Part shown: one piece after another, positions 34,603-43,005 of the stretch
How the letters are laid out: the number at the start of each line of letters is the position of its first letter
Numbering within the stretch: position 1 is the stretch's first letter
Source of the DNA: Singulisphaera sp.
Lineage (GTDB): Bacteria > Planctomycetota > Planctomycetia > Isosphaerales > Isosphaeraceae
Length of the DNA: 47,141 nt
NCBI GenBank assembly: GCA_027451445.1
Contig: DAIDJG010000389.1
Coordinates: 1-47,141, forward strand
Reading direction: 5' to 3'
Notes under the pieces: model-generated
The model's input: the letters and a program-made list of their open reading frames with translations, nothing else
What the model was told of the DNA's origin: nothing
Databases searched by the model: none
Program-made: the position numbers and the translations under genes

Positions 34603-35472
34603 TTACCCCAGGGTCCGACCGAGCTCCAAAACTTCCTCGGCATCCAGAACCTTATCATTGGATGTGAACAGTTCCTGAATCGCCTTTTTGTGAATCTTCA
34701 TCTTCGTGCCGCCGACCCCGAGCGCCCCCCAGGTGAGGACACCGTCTCGCTCGACCTTCTTGTCGTTAGCGGCGACGCCTTCGATGCCCAGCGGCGGCAC
34801 GGCGTTCAGGTCGATTGCGACCTTCAATGCGGGAAGCGAACGTCGTACGGTTTCAGGAAGGAGCACGGCTTTCGCCGCACCGGCCGCGACGACCACTGCG
34901 ATCCCTTCGAGCGCTTTCGACACGCTCGCCGGATCCGAGGTTGCGGCGGCCGAACAGTGGCCCCCGGTTCTCTCGCGGAGCGATGCCGCGACCGCTTCCG
35001 CCTTTTCGAGGCTGCGCGAGCCAACCGTGACTCTGGCTCCGAGCCTGAGCAGGAGCCTGGCCACGCGCTGACCGACCGGACCGGTTCCCCCCAGGACGGC
35101 TGCGGGAATGTCGTTCAACGATCCGCCTGCCCCTTCGAGCGCCGCCAGCACGGCGGCCGCCGCTGTTGTGTTCGAACCGTTCGCATCGAACAGGACCGAG
35201 ACACGGAACGGACCGAAGAACGTCGCCTTGACGGCTTCCAGCACGGCTTCGCCAGCGGCGACGTCCGATCCGCCGATGAAAAGCGCAGAGCGGTGCAGGT
35301 CCGCCGGTCCCCGTGTGAACAAGGCCCCGTAGACGAGATCACGGACGTTTTGCGGAGTCACACCGGCGTGGCGGAACAGGTGGTCGGCGCCCGCGTCAAC
35401 GGCCACAAACCCGTCGAAGACGCTCGGTTGCGCATCGGTGTCGAGCTGCACGAGGACGGAAGGCTTCGACAT
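34603..35472 (-). CDS. NAD(P)-dependent methylene-tetrahydromethanopterin dehydrogenase (MtdB/MtdC type)
   Basis: A 289-residue cytoplasmic enzyme oxidising methylene-H4MPT to methenyl-H4MPT in formaldehyde oxidation. The N-terminal signature VLVQLDTDAQPSVFDGFVAV followed by GADHLFRHAGVTPQNVRDLV is diagnostic. The Rossmann part carries AAVLGGTGPVGQRVARLLLR and SRSLEKA, an NADP-compatible Ser/Arg pattern. The length is normal. MtdB and MtdC are difficult to separate by eye; planctomycete forms have been called MtdC. It lies between fae and DUF1464, and formaldehyde condensed by Fae gives its substrate. Methylotrophy is not implied: Planctomycetes may use the route for detoxification. Confidence 0.92.
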   Translation of the reverse strand: MSKPSVLVQLDTDAQPSVFDGFVAVDAGADHLFRHAGVTPQNVRDLVYGALFTRGPADLHRSALFIGGSDVAAGEAVLEAVKATFFGPFRVSVLFDANGSNTTAAAAVLAALEGAGGSLNDIPAAVLGGTGPVGQRVARLLLRLGARVTVGSRSLEKAEAVAASLRERTGGHCSAAATSDPASVSKALEGIAVVVAAGAAKAVLLPETVRRSLPALKVAIDLNAVPPLGIEGVAANDKKVERDGVLTWGALGVGGTKMKIHKKAIQELFTSNDKVLDAEEVLELGRTLG

Positions 35473-35522
35473 GGTCGCGCGACTCTCAACTCCTGGTGCA
35501 GACCTAGATGCTTAAAACGATG

Positions 35523-35542
35523 GGGGGCGGCACGCCGCCCCC
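35523..35542 (-). promoter_or_regulatory. GC-rich hairpin between fae and the dehydrogenase gene
   Basis: GGGGGCGG (35523-35530) and CCGCCCCC (35535-35542) form a perfect 8-bp stem with a 4-base loop. It lies 31 bp after the fae stop in the direction of transcription. It lacks a strong U-tract, so partial termination or a 3' stabiliser is more likely than full termination. That would let fae exceed its downstream genes in expression. Confidence 0.55.
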
Positions 35543-35573
35543 TTCTGGCTTGGCCGTATGCGCCACGAAAGGC

Positions 35574-36077
35574 TCAGGCGAACGGGTGCTTCGCCGTGTC
35601 CTTCTGCGCGACGACTTCCTGGGGCGTCGGTAGGTTCTTCATGGCGCGTTCAATGGAGAGCTTGGTCGCGTCGTAGTTGTACTTGAGGATCTTGGCGTTG
35701 TCCTCGGCCTGGGGGTGAATGAAGACGCCGCAGACGATCACGAGGTCGTCCGCCTGCGCGATGGGGATAGTGCCTTCGGCGACGCAGTCGGCGACGGCCT
35801 TCGCGACAGCGTACTGTGCGGGGCCGAACATCTGGACGGCTTGCTTCATGCCCTTGATGGTCACCTTGGTGATGAGCACGGTGGCCGGCTTGGCGAGAAG
35901 GTTGGGGGTGAGCACGGCCAGCAGGTTCGTGTGGCCTTCGGATTGCGTCGACAAGGCATTTGCGAACGCGGCACCGACGGGCCCGGTCTTGGTGCCGATC
36001 ATGAGGTCGATGTGCGCGATCTCATTGCCTTCGCCCGAGAGGGCCTCACCGATGTTGAGGGTCAGGTCGCTGGCCAT
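35574..36077 (-). CDS. fae: Formaldehyde-activating enzyme
   Basis: A 167-residue cytoplasmic protein that condenses formaldehyde with tetrahydromethanopterin to methylene-H4MPT. The signature GNEIAHIDLMIGTKTGPVG contains the general-acid histidine H22; TKVTIKGMKQAVQMFGPAQY is also canonical. Length and sequence are complete with no Hps fusion. It is first in the minus-strand C1 operon and divergent from the small Cys protein gene at 36344, sharing a 266 bp upstream region. Confidence 0.97.
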   Translation of the reverse strand: MASDLTLNIGEALSGEGNEIAHIDLMIGTKTGPVGAAFANALSTQSEGHTNLLAVLTPNLLAKPATVLITKVTIKGMKQAVQMFGPAQYAVAKAVADCVAEGTIPIAQADDLVIVCGVFIHPQAEDNAKILKYNYDATKLSIERAMKNLPTPQEVVAQKDTAKHPFA

Positions 36078-36343
36078 GGTCCTGGAGACTCCCTGGTGTG
36101 AATAACAGCGCCGGCAACGCCGATCTCCTCGGCGCGCATGCCGACCGGTTCGTATGGTCCCGAATCATAACAGCCTGGACGCTCGCCGCAACCCCTCGGG
36201 TGAATTGTTTAGCAAATGGCAAAGAAAAGGGTTGTCGTCTGCACTCTTAACTGTTTCAATAACGGCGGAAAGGCACGGGTGCCGTGCCGCGATTGACGAC
36301 CTGAGGTCGTCCGTCCCCTTCCTTAGTCTTATGGAGAACGGCG

Positions 36344-36664
36344 ATGCGCAAGTTGTTCCCGCTCCTGTCCATGGCGGTTGTTTCCCTTGGCGCGACCCTG
36401 GCGTTCGCTGCCGCGGAAGTGACGGTCACGGGCGAAGGGCAGTGCGCCAAGTGCTCCCTCAACGAGACACCCGCCTGCCAGAACGCGATCGTGGCCACCG
36501 AGAATGGCAAGAAGGTCACCTACTACCTGGTCCAGAACGACGTCAGCAAGAAGTTCCACAAGAACGTTTGCAAGGCCGTCAAGAAGGTGAAGGCCACTGG
36601 CGAAGTCAAGGAAGAGGATGGCAAGAAGGTTCTGACCGCGTCGAAGATCGAAGTCGCCGAGTAA
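36344..36664 (+). CDS. Small exported Cys-containing protein (DUF6370-like)
   Basis: A 106-residue protein with a signal peptide (MRKLFPLLSMAVVSLGATLA, cut near FAA-AE). The mature part has C34-x-x-C37, C45 and a later HKNVC with H72 and C76, followed by a Lys/Glu-rich end (VKATGEVKEEDGKKVLTASK). The Cys/His set suggests metal binding or a disulfide-stabilised beta-fold. Similar planctomycete proteins are called DUF6370; no function is known. GGAGAACGGCG precedes the ATG. A good terminator follows, so it is a single-gene unit. Confidence 0.8.
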   Translation: MRKLFPLLSMAVVSLGATLAFAAAEVTVTGEGQCAKCSLNETPACQNAIVATENGKKVTYYLVQNDVSKKFHKNVCKAVKKVKATGEVKEEDGKKVLTASKIEVAE

Positions 36665-36683
36665 TTCCGCTCAGTTGATCCAC

Positions 36684-36720
36684 GGTCCGGTGGGGGCACT
36701 CGCTCTTGCCGGACCCTTTT
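36684..36720 (+). terminator. Rho-independent terminator after the small Cys protein gene
   Basis: GGTCCGG (36684-36690) pairs with CCGGACC (36709-36715), followed by CTTTT and further T-rich sequence. It starts 20 bp after the stop codon. It separates this gene from the ATP-grasp gene, whose proposed CTG start is only 20 bp further on. Confidence 0.75.
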
Positions 36721-36739
36721 CATTTCATCGTGAGGCAAT

Positions 36740-38203
36740 CTGGAACTCCTCATCCTCGGGGCAACCGCGCGGGCCGCGGCGTTTTCTGCCCTTCGCGCGG
36801 GACTGAGGCCGATTTGTTGCGACATCTTCGCCGACCGTGATCTTTGCGCGGTGGCTACCGCCCATCGCGTCCCACTCGCGGACTATCCGGCCGCGTTCGT
36901 TCTGCTCGCAGACTCGCTTCCTGCGACGCCCTGGCTCTATACGGGCGGGTTGGAGAACCATCCTGGGCTGGTCGATCAGATCGCCGAGCGACATCGTCTT
37001 CTCGGCAACGGTGGCGCAAGCCTGCGATCGGTTCGTGACCCAATCCAATTGGCTCGAGTGATCGCGCAGGCTGGTCTCCCGTGTCCCCGGGCCGAGCTGA
37101 ACCCGGCGGCAGTGCCTTGCGATGGGAGCTGGCTGATCAAACCGCTTCGTTCGGCGGGTGGAGCGGACGTCCGGATTTGGGACGGGACCTTCCTGAGTGC
37201 ACAACCCTGTTACTTCCAGGAGCGGATCACAGGACCGAGCCTTTCCGCGCTGTTTCTCGCTCGCGAGGATGGATGCGAACTGGCCGGCATCACGGCCCAG
37301 ATTCTTGGGCGGCCAGGTGCTCCCTTCGCGTATGTCGGGAGTCTTGGACCCTGGACGGTCTCGCCTCGAGAAGAACGAAACGTTGAGGAACTCGGCCGAT
37401 TGATCGCGGCTTCGTTTGGCCTACGAGGACTGTTCGGAATCGATTTCATTCTACGTGACGGTTTCCCCTGGCTCGTCGAAGTGAATCCGCGATACACCGC
37501 GGCTGTGGAAGTGCTGGAGCTTGGGACGGGGCGAACATACCTCGACGCGCACTGGGCAGCGTGTGATCCCAACGGTTGTCCCTCACGCGTTGTGCGTGAG
37601 GGCGCCGAGTACCCAGGCGCTGTAGTGTCCCCTTCGGAAGGGGGCCGATGTGTTGACGTGACGTACAACGCCAACCGCATTCGCGCGATGAGACCAACTA
37701 ACTCCCCCCCTTGGGAAGGGGGGGTAGGGGGGGTGGGGAATCAGCGCCCGCACGCGGGTGATCCGGTCGCGCTTCAAACATTGGGCGCAGGAGAGCAGAT
37801 GGCGGCGGAATCATCCACATCGGACGGCCACTCCCCACCCCCCCAACCCCCCCTTCCCAAGGGGGGGAGTTATGAGGTTCCACCGATTTCGAGAGTCCAG
37901 TCCAATTCGATGCCTCGTGTCGCGCCGCGCGATCCGCCAATCGCCCCGAGGCTTGTGGGCAAACTTGTGCTATTCGCCGACCGCCCATGCCGTTTTCCTG
38001 AACTGAGCGCGTGCGACGAAGCCAATTGGACACTCGACCCATTCGCGATGCCCGAGATCGCAGACGTCCCCTGGCCCGGCACAACCTTCGAGCCGGGCGA
38101 GCCTGTCCTTACCGTTTTCGCCACAGGGAACAGCGAAGCATCGTGCCGAGAAGAGCTGCAAAGGAAAGCTCAACTCTGGAAGGCACGCCTGACAAGCCTC
38201 TAA
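36740..38203 (+). CDS. ATP-grasp protein of the H4MPT C1 cluster, with an in-frame palindromic insertion
   Basis: About 487 residues. The N-terminus LELLILGATARAAAFSALRA is the expected Rossmann-like start of ATP-grasp proteins found with H4MPT genes, but it needs a CTG start (36740): the in-frame stop TGA 36731-36733 excludes anything further up, and the nearest GTG (36851) would remove this domain. GAGG lies just upstream. The ATP-grasp core includes WLIKPLRSAGGADVRIWD and GLFGIDFILRDGFPWLVEVNPRY. Residues about 275-400 are unlike the family: they include a palindromic element read as SPPWEGGVGGVG...PPLPKGG. The normal C-terminal part resumes at LVGKLVLFADRPCRFPEL. It probably ligates an amino acid or glutamate in cofactor synthesis (inference). 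Confidence 0.8.
   Translation: MELLILGATARAAAFSALRAGLRPICCDIFADRDLCAVATAHRVPLADYPAAFVLLADSLPATPWLYTGGLENHPGLVDQIAERHRLLGNGGASLRSVRDPIQLARVIAQAGLPCPRAELNPAAVPCDGSWLIKPLRSAGGADVRIWDGTFLSAQPCYFQERITGPSLSALFLAREDGCELAGITAQILGRPGAPFAYVGSLGPWTVSPREERNVEELGRLIAASFGLRGLFGIDFILRDGFPWLVEVNPRYTAAVEVLELGTGRTYLDAHWAACDPNGCPSRVVREGAEYPGAVVSPSEGGRCVDVTYNANRIRAMRPTNSPPWEGGVGGVGNQRPHAGDPVALQTLGAGEQMAAESSTSDGHSPPPQPPLPKGGSYEVPPISRVQSNSMPRVAPRDPPIAPRLVGKLVLFADRPCRFPELSACDEANWTLDPFAMPEIADVPWPGTTFEPGEPVLTVFATGNSEASCREELQRKAQLWKARLTSL
37580..37602. repeat. Short perfect hairpin inside the ATP-grasp gene
   Basis: CCCTCACGC (37580-37588) and GCGTGAGGG (37594-37602) pair perfectly around a 5-base loop. It lies at the beginning of the stretch that has no counterpart in the family, about 100 bp before the larger palindromic element, and may belong to the same block of inserted repeat sequence. 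Confidence 0.6.
37700..37871. repeat. Intragenic palindromic element, 40-bp arms
   Basis: The left arm 37700-37739 (AACTCCCCCCCTTGGGAAGG...) and right arm 37832-37871 pair at 39 of 40 positions. A 92-bp centre separates them. The element begins exactly on a codon boundary of the ATP-grasp frame and has no stop on either arm, so it is translated (residues 321-378). Design and composition match the element at 22383-22476, which suggests one family of mobile or dispersed palindromes. Confidence 0.88.
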
Positions 38204-38216
38204 AACGTGCGTTCGC

Positions 38217-40076
38217 TCAAAGACTCTTGAGATACTCAATCAAATCGTTGAGCTCGCTCTCCGTGAGCGCTTCGCCTCCCACGGCGATCTCCGGGCTATG
38301 CGGGCCGGCGAGCGCCTCGCGGAGCGTTTTTGCACGACCGTCGTGGAGATAGGGGTCCTTGTCATACACCCCCCGTAGCGAAGGCGGATTGTAACCTCGA
38401 TAGGCGTCGTCCGACTCCTCGAGGCCGACCATGTGGATCTTGCCGTCGGTCAGCTCACTGCCTCCGTGGCACGTATTGCAAGCCGACTTGGCGGCCCGGT
38501 AGACGCCCTCACCGCGTTGTGCCGCGGGGGACAAAGTGCCGTCGGCGAGCCGATAGGGATTCTTGGGGAAGTCGAGCGTCTCGAGGTAGGCGACGACCGC
38601 GAGCGACTCGTCGCGCGTGGGGCGCTGGCCTTGCATGCTCTTGGTGAACGATTCGACGGTCGCGTCTTCGAGCGCGGTTTGCCAGCCGTGCCAGGTCCAG
38701 GGTTTCGTTTGGGCCACTCGCCGGAGCGTCGGTACCTTTTTCCGGCTGCGCAAGTGCAGGACGCTGAGGTCCTGACGTCCGTCATTCAGAGTGTCGAAAT
38801 CGAGCCCGTTCGTATGACCGTCGCTGTGGCAGGTGTTGCAACTGTACCACTGGTTGAACGAGCGAGTGGCGTCGTGGAAGAGGATCTCGCCGCGACGCGC
38901 GAGCGAGAGCTCGCTCGGTGCGCCGAGCTTGATGGTTTGAGTGAGCGTTCCGTTTTCGGCGTCGATCACCTGCACCGCGTCTTCCAGATAGTTCGCAGCG
39001 TATAGCGTCGTGCCGTCCGGCGCGAAGGCCAGTTCGGTTGGCCGGCCGCCGAGCGCGACCCGCCGGAAGCGGCTCGCGTCATTGAGCACATCGGTCGGGA
39101 GCACATCTCTGGACCCGTTGGGGCGCCAGGGGAGCTTCGCGCGATCGGTTCGGAAGACCAGGACCTCGTGTGTGCCGCCGCAGCTCACCGCGAGGTAGCG
39201 ACCATCGTGGCTGATGGCGACGCCGTGAGCATCGGCCGTGGCCTTCCCGCGCGGGTCGAGGCTCAGGGTTGCACAGGGTTCGGAGCCATCGAGTGTGACC
39301 CGCGTGATGCGCTGGCCGAGCACCCAGCCGAGATCGATGTTGTTCCGCGTTGTCGCGAGTCCGCGGTTTCGCATGTTGGCGATGTACGCGGTTTTGCCAT
39401 CGGCACTGATCGTCACCTGGCGCAGGTTGGCACCGTCGAATTCGACATCCAGCGTCCGTTCGACCTTCCATTCCTCCGTGTCGATCAACGAAAGGTTCCG
39501 CGATCGCGAATTGCCGACGAGGAGCTTGGTTCCGTCGGCCGTCAAAGCGAGTCCTCTGGGCTCTCGTCCGACGGCCAACCGCCCCGTGACCCGTTTGGCC
39601 TCGACATCGACCCGCACGACTTCGTTCGACACGCCCACGGCGATGTATGCGGTCTTCCCGTCATTCGAGAGCACCACCCCGCGCGGCTCGGGCCCCACTT
39701 CGACCCGTCCCACGACCGTAAGCTTCTCGGGCGCCACGTCCAAAACGGCCAGGTCGTACCCGTACCAATGCGTGACGACCCCCCGGCGGCCGTCGCGCGA
39801 AAGGGCCACGCCCGCGGGCTTCTCGCCCGTCGCGACCTCGTCCAGCACCTTTCCCGCCTTGGGATCGACCAGCGAAACCGAGTTCGCCGTCTGGTTCGCG
39901 GTCAGGAGCCGGGAGCCGTCGACCGTGATCGCGATCGCGATCGGCGAGCGGTGCGGCGTGGCATCCGGGTCCTTGTTGGGACCGAGTGGTTTTTCCGCGT
40001 AGGCGTGGAAACATGTAACCCAACCGCAAAAGATTGAGGTCAACAGCGTCCGTCGTACGAGTGAACCTCTCATCAT
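38217..40076 (-). CDS. YVTN-type beta-propeller with di-heme cytochrome c domain
   Basis: A 619-residue exported protein. A signal peptide is followed by a seven-bladed YVTN/NHL-like propeller (about 45-390, repeats such as SPIAIAITVDGSRLLTANQT and EPRGVVLSNDGKTAYIAV). The C-terminal part (about 395-619) is a di-heme cytochrome c peroxidase/MauG-like domain with CNTCH at 413-417 and again at 533-537, plus NPPSLRGVYDKDPYLHDGRA, which may supply distal ligands. It should be periplasmic and redox-active; the substrate is unknown. It converges on the ATP-grasp gene with only 13 bp between stops. Confidence 0.88.
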   Translation of the reverse strand: MMRGSLVRRTLLTSIFCGWVTCFHAYAEKPLGPNKDPDATPHRSPIAIAITVDGSRLLTANQTANSVSLVDPKAGKVLDEVATGEKPAGVALSRDGRRGVVTHWYGYDLAVLDVAPEKLTVVGRVEVGPEPRGVVLSNDGKTAYIAVGVSNEVVRVDVEAKRVTGRLAVGREPRGLALTADGTKLLVGNSRSRNLSLIDTEEWKVERTLDVEFDGANLRQVTISADGKTAYIANMRNRGLATTRNNIDLGWVLGQRITRVTLDGSEPCATLSLDPRGKATADAHGVAISHDGRYLAVSCGGTHEVLVFRTDRAKLPWRPNGSRDVLPTDVLNDASRFRRVALGGRPTELAFAPDGTTLYAANYLEDAVQVIDAENGTLTQTIKLGAPSELSLARRGEILFHDATRSFNQWYSCNTCHSDGHTNGLDFDTLNDGRQDLSVLHLRSRKKVPTLRRVAQTKPWTWHGWQTALEDATVESFTKSMQGQRPTRDESLAVVAYLETLDFPKNPYRLADGTLSPAAQRGEGVYRAAKSACNTCHGGSELTDGKIHMVGLEESDDAYRGYNPPSLRGVYDKDPYLHDGRAKTLREALAGPHSPEIAVGGEALTESELNDLIEYLKSL

Positions 40077-40135
40077 GGCGATGCTCCAGGGTGGCTCGGC
40101 GGACTCACTGGGCGGGCAAGGATCCGTCAGGCGGC

Positions 40136-42034
40136 CTACATGCGATCCACGACATCGATTCCAAGCAAGTTCAGACCGCGCTTCAAGACCCGGCCGGTGA
40201 GGTCGCAGAGCGCCAGCCGGCTATTACGTCGCTCGGGCGATTCGGCCTTCAGCACCGGGCATTCCACGAAGAAGGTGCTGAACTGGTTCGCGAGGTCAAA
40301 CAGATAATCGGTCAGGATGTTCGGCTTCAATTCCGACGCTGTCATCTCGAGCGTCTCCGGCAGGCGAAGAACCCGAAGCCCCAGCCCCCGTTCAGCGGGG
40401 TGGGTCAGGACGATCGTGGGAGCCAACTGACGAATCGCTTCGGGCGTGGTTTCTCCCTTGCGGAAAATGCTCTGTGTGCGCGCGTACGCGTATTGAAGAT
40501 AAGCGCCGCTGTTTCCGTTCGTGGCCAGCATTTTCGCCCAGTCGAACACGTAGTCGCTCATTCGGTTTTGCGACAGGTCCGCGTACTTGATGGCTCCCAG
40601 GCCGACCACTTCGGATACGTGCTGCCGTTCCTCGGGGCTGAGCTCGCCGCTATTCTCGTCGACGATTTTGCGTGCTTGCTGCACGGACTCGTCGAGCAGC
40701 GACTCCAGCCCAATGACGTCCCCGGCGCGAGTCTTGAACGGGCGGCGATCCGTCCCCAGGATGGTTCCAAACGCCACGTGTTGAAAGTCGGTTCGGTCGT
40801 ATCCCCAACGTCGTGCGACGGCGAAGAGCTGCTTGAAGTGATCGCTCTGCCGATGGTCGACGACGTACAGGACTTCGTCGGGTTGCCAGTTCTGCTCACG
40901 ATATTGAATCGTGGCCAGGTCCGTCGTTGCGTAGTTGAAGGCGCCGTCGCGCTTGCGGACGATGAACGGGGCTTCCGTTTCCTCGGTGAACACAACGGTT
41001 GCGCCCTGGCTTTCGACGGCGAGCCCCTTGTGTTCGAGGTCCGTCACGACGTCGGCAAGCATGGGGTCGTAGAAGCTCTCGCCGAGTTCGACGTCGAACG
41101 TTACGCCGAGTCGGTCGTAGATCTGGTGCAGCGCGGCGAGACAATGGGGCATGAACTGGTCCCAGAGCGCACGATTCTCGGGATCGCCTGAGTGCAGCTT
41201 TACAGTTTCCGCCCGGGTCTTTTCCTCGACGTCTTTTCCTCGCTCAATCAATCGCTCGGTCTCTTCAAACGCCAACACGCTCTCGGCGAAACCCGGTCCG
41301 GACGGCGAAACCGGGACATCGGACCGCGAGCTGATTTGAGCGAACAACGAGATCGCTTTGTCGAGATTACCTTCGCGTTTCAACCGAATGGCGGCTTTAT
41401 ATTCTTCTTGTAGGACTTCTGCTCTCTTAATCTGATCAGCGGCGAGCCGATAGAGTCGCGCCAGTTCGCCCACCGGATCGACCGCGTAAGCCTGTTCGTC
41501 CCGGTGGTTCTTCCAGCCCCAGAGAATCATGCCGAACTGCGAGCCCCAATCGCCGAGATGGTTGTCTCGAATCACCTTGTGCCCAAGGGCGGCGAAGATT
41601 CGGGCGAGACTGTCTCCAATCACGGTCGAGCGGACATGGCCGACGTGCATCGGCTTGGCGACATTGGGCGAGGAAAAGTCCACGACAACCGTCTTGGGTG
41701 TTTCCGGCGGGGCGACGCCGAGGGCACTGTCCTGGAGGACTCGCTCCAACGCGCTGGAAAGCCACTCGTCGCGGAGGCGAACGTTGAGGAATCCCGGTCC
41801 AGCGACTTCCGGGCTCGTTGCGAGCGGCTCCAAATCGACCGAGCGGGCCACTTCTGCCGCAACGTCTCGCGGGTTCTTCTTCAGCGCCTTGGCGAGTGCC
41901 ATGCACCCGTTCGCCTGATAGTCGCCGAACTTCGCATCGCCACTAGGCCGCACGGCCGCGGCGAACGCGGCGCGGTCGCCTCCCTCGGGAGTGGCAGCGG
42001 CAAACGATTGTCGAAGTCGCTCGAGAAGGTTCAT
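40136..42034 (-). CDS. argS: Arginyl-tRNA synthetase
   Basis: A 632-residue class I aminoacyl-tRNA synthetase charging tRNA-Arg. The HIGH box is H130-V-G-H133 within SSPNVAKPMHVGHVRST; class-typical blocks are DNHLGDWGSQFGMILWG, FNYATTDLATIQYR, YVVDHRQSDHFKQLF and the C-terminal anticodon-binding part (DYVFDWAKMLATNGNSGAYL, YLFDLANQFSTFF). The usual C-terminal end VLKRGLNLLGIDVVDRM is intact. A helical stretch around AISLFAQISSRSDVPVSPSG seems longer than in E. coli ArgS. Nearby housekeeping genes rsfS and mobA share the strand. Confidence 0.97.
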   Translation of the reverse strand: MNLLERLRQSFAAATPEGGDRAAFAAAVRPSGDAKFGDYQANGCMALAKALKKNPRDVAAEVARSVDLEPLATSPEVAGPGFLNVRLRDEWLSSALERVLQDSALGVAPPETPKTVVVDFSSPNVAKPMHVGHVRSTVIGDSLARIFAALGHKVIRDNHLGDWGSQFGMILWGWKNHRDEQAYAVDPVGELARLYRLAADQIKRAEVLQEEYKAAIRLKREGNLDKAISLFAQISSRSDVPVSPSGPGFAESVLAFEETERLIERGKDVEEKTRAETVKLHSGDPENRALWDQFMPHCLAALHQIYDRLGVTFDVELGESFYDPMLADVVTDLEHKGLAVESQGATVVFTEETEAPFIVRKRDGAFNYATTDLATIQYREQNWQPDEVLYVVDHRQSDHFKQLFAVARRWGYDRTDFQHVAFGTILGTDRRPFKTRAGDVIGLESLLDESVQQARKIVDENSGELSPEERQHVSEVVGLGAIKYADLSQNRMSDYVFDWAKMLATNGNSGAYLQYAYARTQSIFRKGETTPEAIRQLAPTIVLTHPAERGLGLRVLRLPETLEMTASELKPNILTDYLFDLANQFSTFFVECPVLKAESPERRNSRLALCDLTGRVLKRGLNLLGIDVVDRM

Positions 42035-42141
42035 AGGCTTCGGATTGTGCCAGAGGGTCGCCCGGTGTGGAAGGCGCTGGTTTATGGTGGGTCGTTCGGC
42101 TTTGGCTGGCGCGCCGCGCTGGATCGAAGTTCATAGACTAA

Positions 42142-42193
42142 CCCGAAGCGCAAGCAAGGGCGTGAGTAACGTCTTCCCAGCTTGCGCTTCGGG
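42142..42193. repeat. Inverted repeat with 14-bp arms between argS and rsfS
   Basis: CCCGAAGCGCAAGC (42142-42155) pairs perfectly with GCTTGCGCTTCGGG (42180-42193) around a 24-bp loop. The 230 bp gap contains no gene. There is no T-run on either side, so it looks more like a dispersed palindromic repeat than a terminator. Confidence 0.7.
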
Positions 42194-42262
42194 CGATTGT
42201 CACACGTTTGCAGGCAAATCGGGAATCGCTGATTCGAGCTCGTTTGGAGGACGCTAAGGTGC

Positions 42263-42808
42263 TCACGCCCCGGCGGCGGCATCCGGCGGAGCGACCCCAC
42301 TAACGCGAGCGGGGTCCTGCCAATCGAGACGAGGCGCATCGCCCCAGATCTCTTCGAGCGCGTAGTACTCACGCGCTTCGGGCGAGAACACGTGGACGAC
42401 GAAGTCACCGTAGTCAATCAGGATCCAGCGCCCCTCTTCGGAGCCTTCCATCCCGAGCTTGAATTCCTTCCGCTGCTTCATCTCGTGGTCGATCTCTTCA
42501 GCGATCGCGTGGCTCAGCCGTCGCGAATTTGCCGTGACGATCACGAAGAAGTCCACAAGGGGGGTCGCCTCGCGGAGGTCGAGCAGCAGGACGTCTTTTC
42601 CACGATTTTCCTCGGCGATCCGTGCACAGATCCGAGCGTGCTCCAGGGCGCGTGCAAGCCGGTCGGGGGTCGTCCGGGCGGATGCCGAGTGTGGCACCTC
42701 GTCCTGCGTATCGTGCTCCCGTCGGGCGGGACGCCGTTTTTTGTCGGGGGTGATTCCGGGATTGGGCTGCGGGGTGGGGTTCGTCATCGTCTCGTGAGTA
42801 TCGGTCAT
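42263..42808 (-). CDS. rsfS: Ribosome silencing factor RsfS (Iojap family)
   Basis: A 181-residue protein. The C-terminal 115 residues are the RsfS/DUF143 domain that binds ribosomal protein uL14 and blocks subunit joining: CARIAEENRGKDVLLLDLRE, PLVDFFVIVTANSRRLSHAI, GRWILIDYGDFVVHVFSPEA and YYALEEIWGDAP. An unusual N-terminal extension of about 50 residues is basic and disordered (NPGITPDKKRRPARREHDTQ). ATG 42808 follows AAGAGG by 5 bp; a second ATG at 42787 would shorten the extension by seven residues. Confidence 0.94.
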   Translation of the reverse strand: MTDTHETMTNPTPQPNPGITPDKKRRPARREHDTQDEVPHSASARTTPDRLARALEHARICARIAEENRGKDVLLLDLREATPLVDFFVIVTANSRRLSHAIAEEIDHEMKQRKEFKLGMEGSEEGRWILIDYGDFVVHVFSPEAREYYALEEIWGDAPRLDWQDPARVSGVAPPDAAAGA

Positions 42809-43005
42809 TACACCTCTTCCGGAGAGAAGCCGGACCAGTCCCGCTCCCCTCAACTCGCTCGGGAGGCCACGAGCGACCAGCGTGCCAAACAGGGACACGA
42901 CGCTTGCCTTGAAGGTTCGATCGACACCCTACCAGTCTAACCGGGTGAACAGGCTCTGACTATCGCAGAAATACCGGTTGTCCGAACGCCGCAAGGGATG
43001 CCGTG

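Noticed and set aside
34138-35676. A 512-codon open frame on the plus strand opposite DUF1464 and the dehydrogenase gene
   Set aside because: It is antisense to two well-recognised genes, has no family-like sequence, and exists because high-GC coding DNA leaves the opposite strand open.
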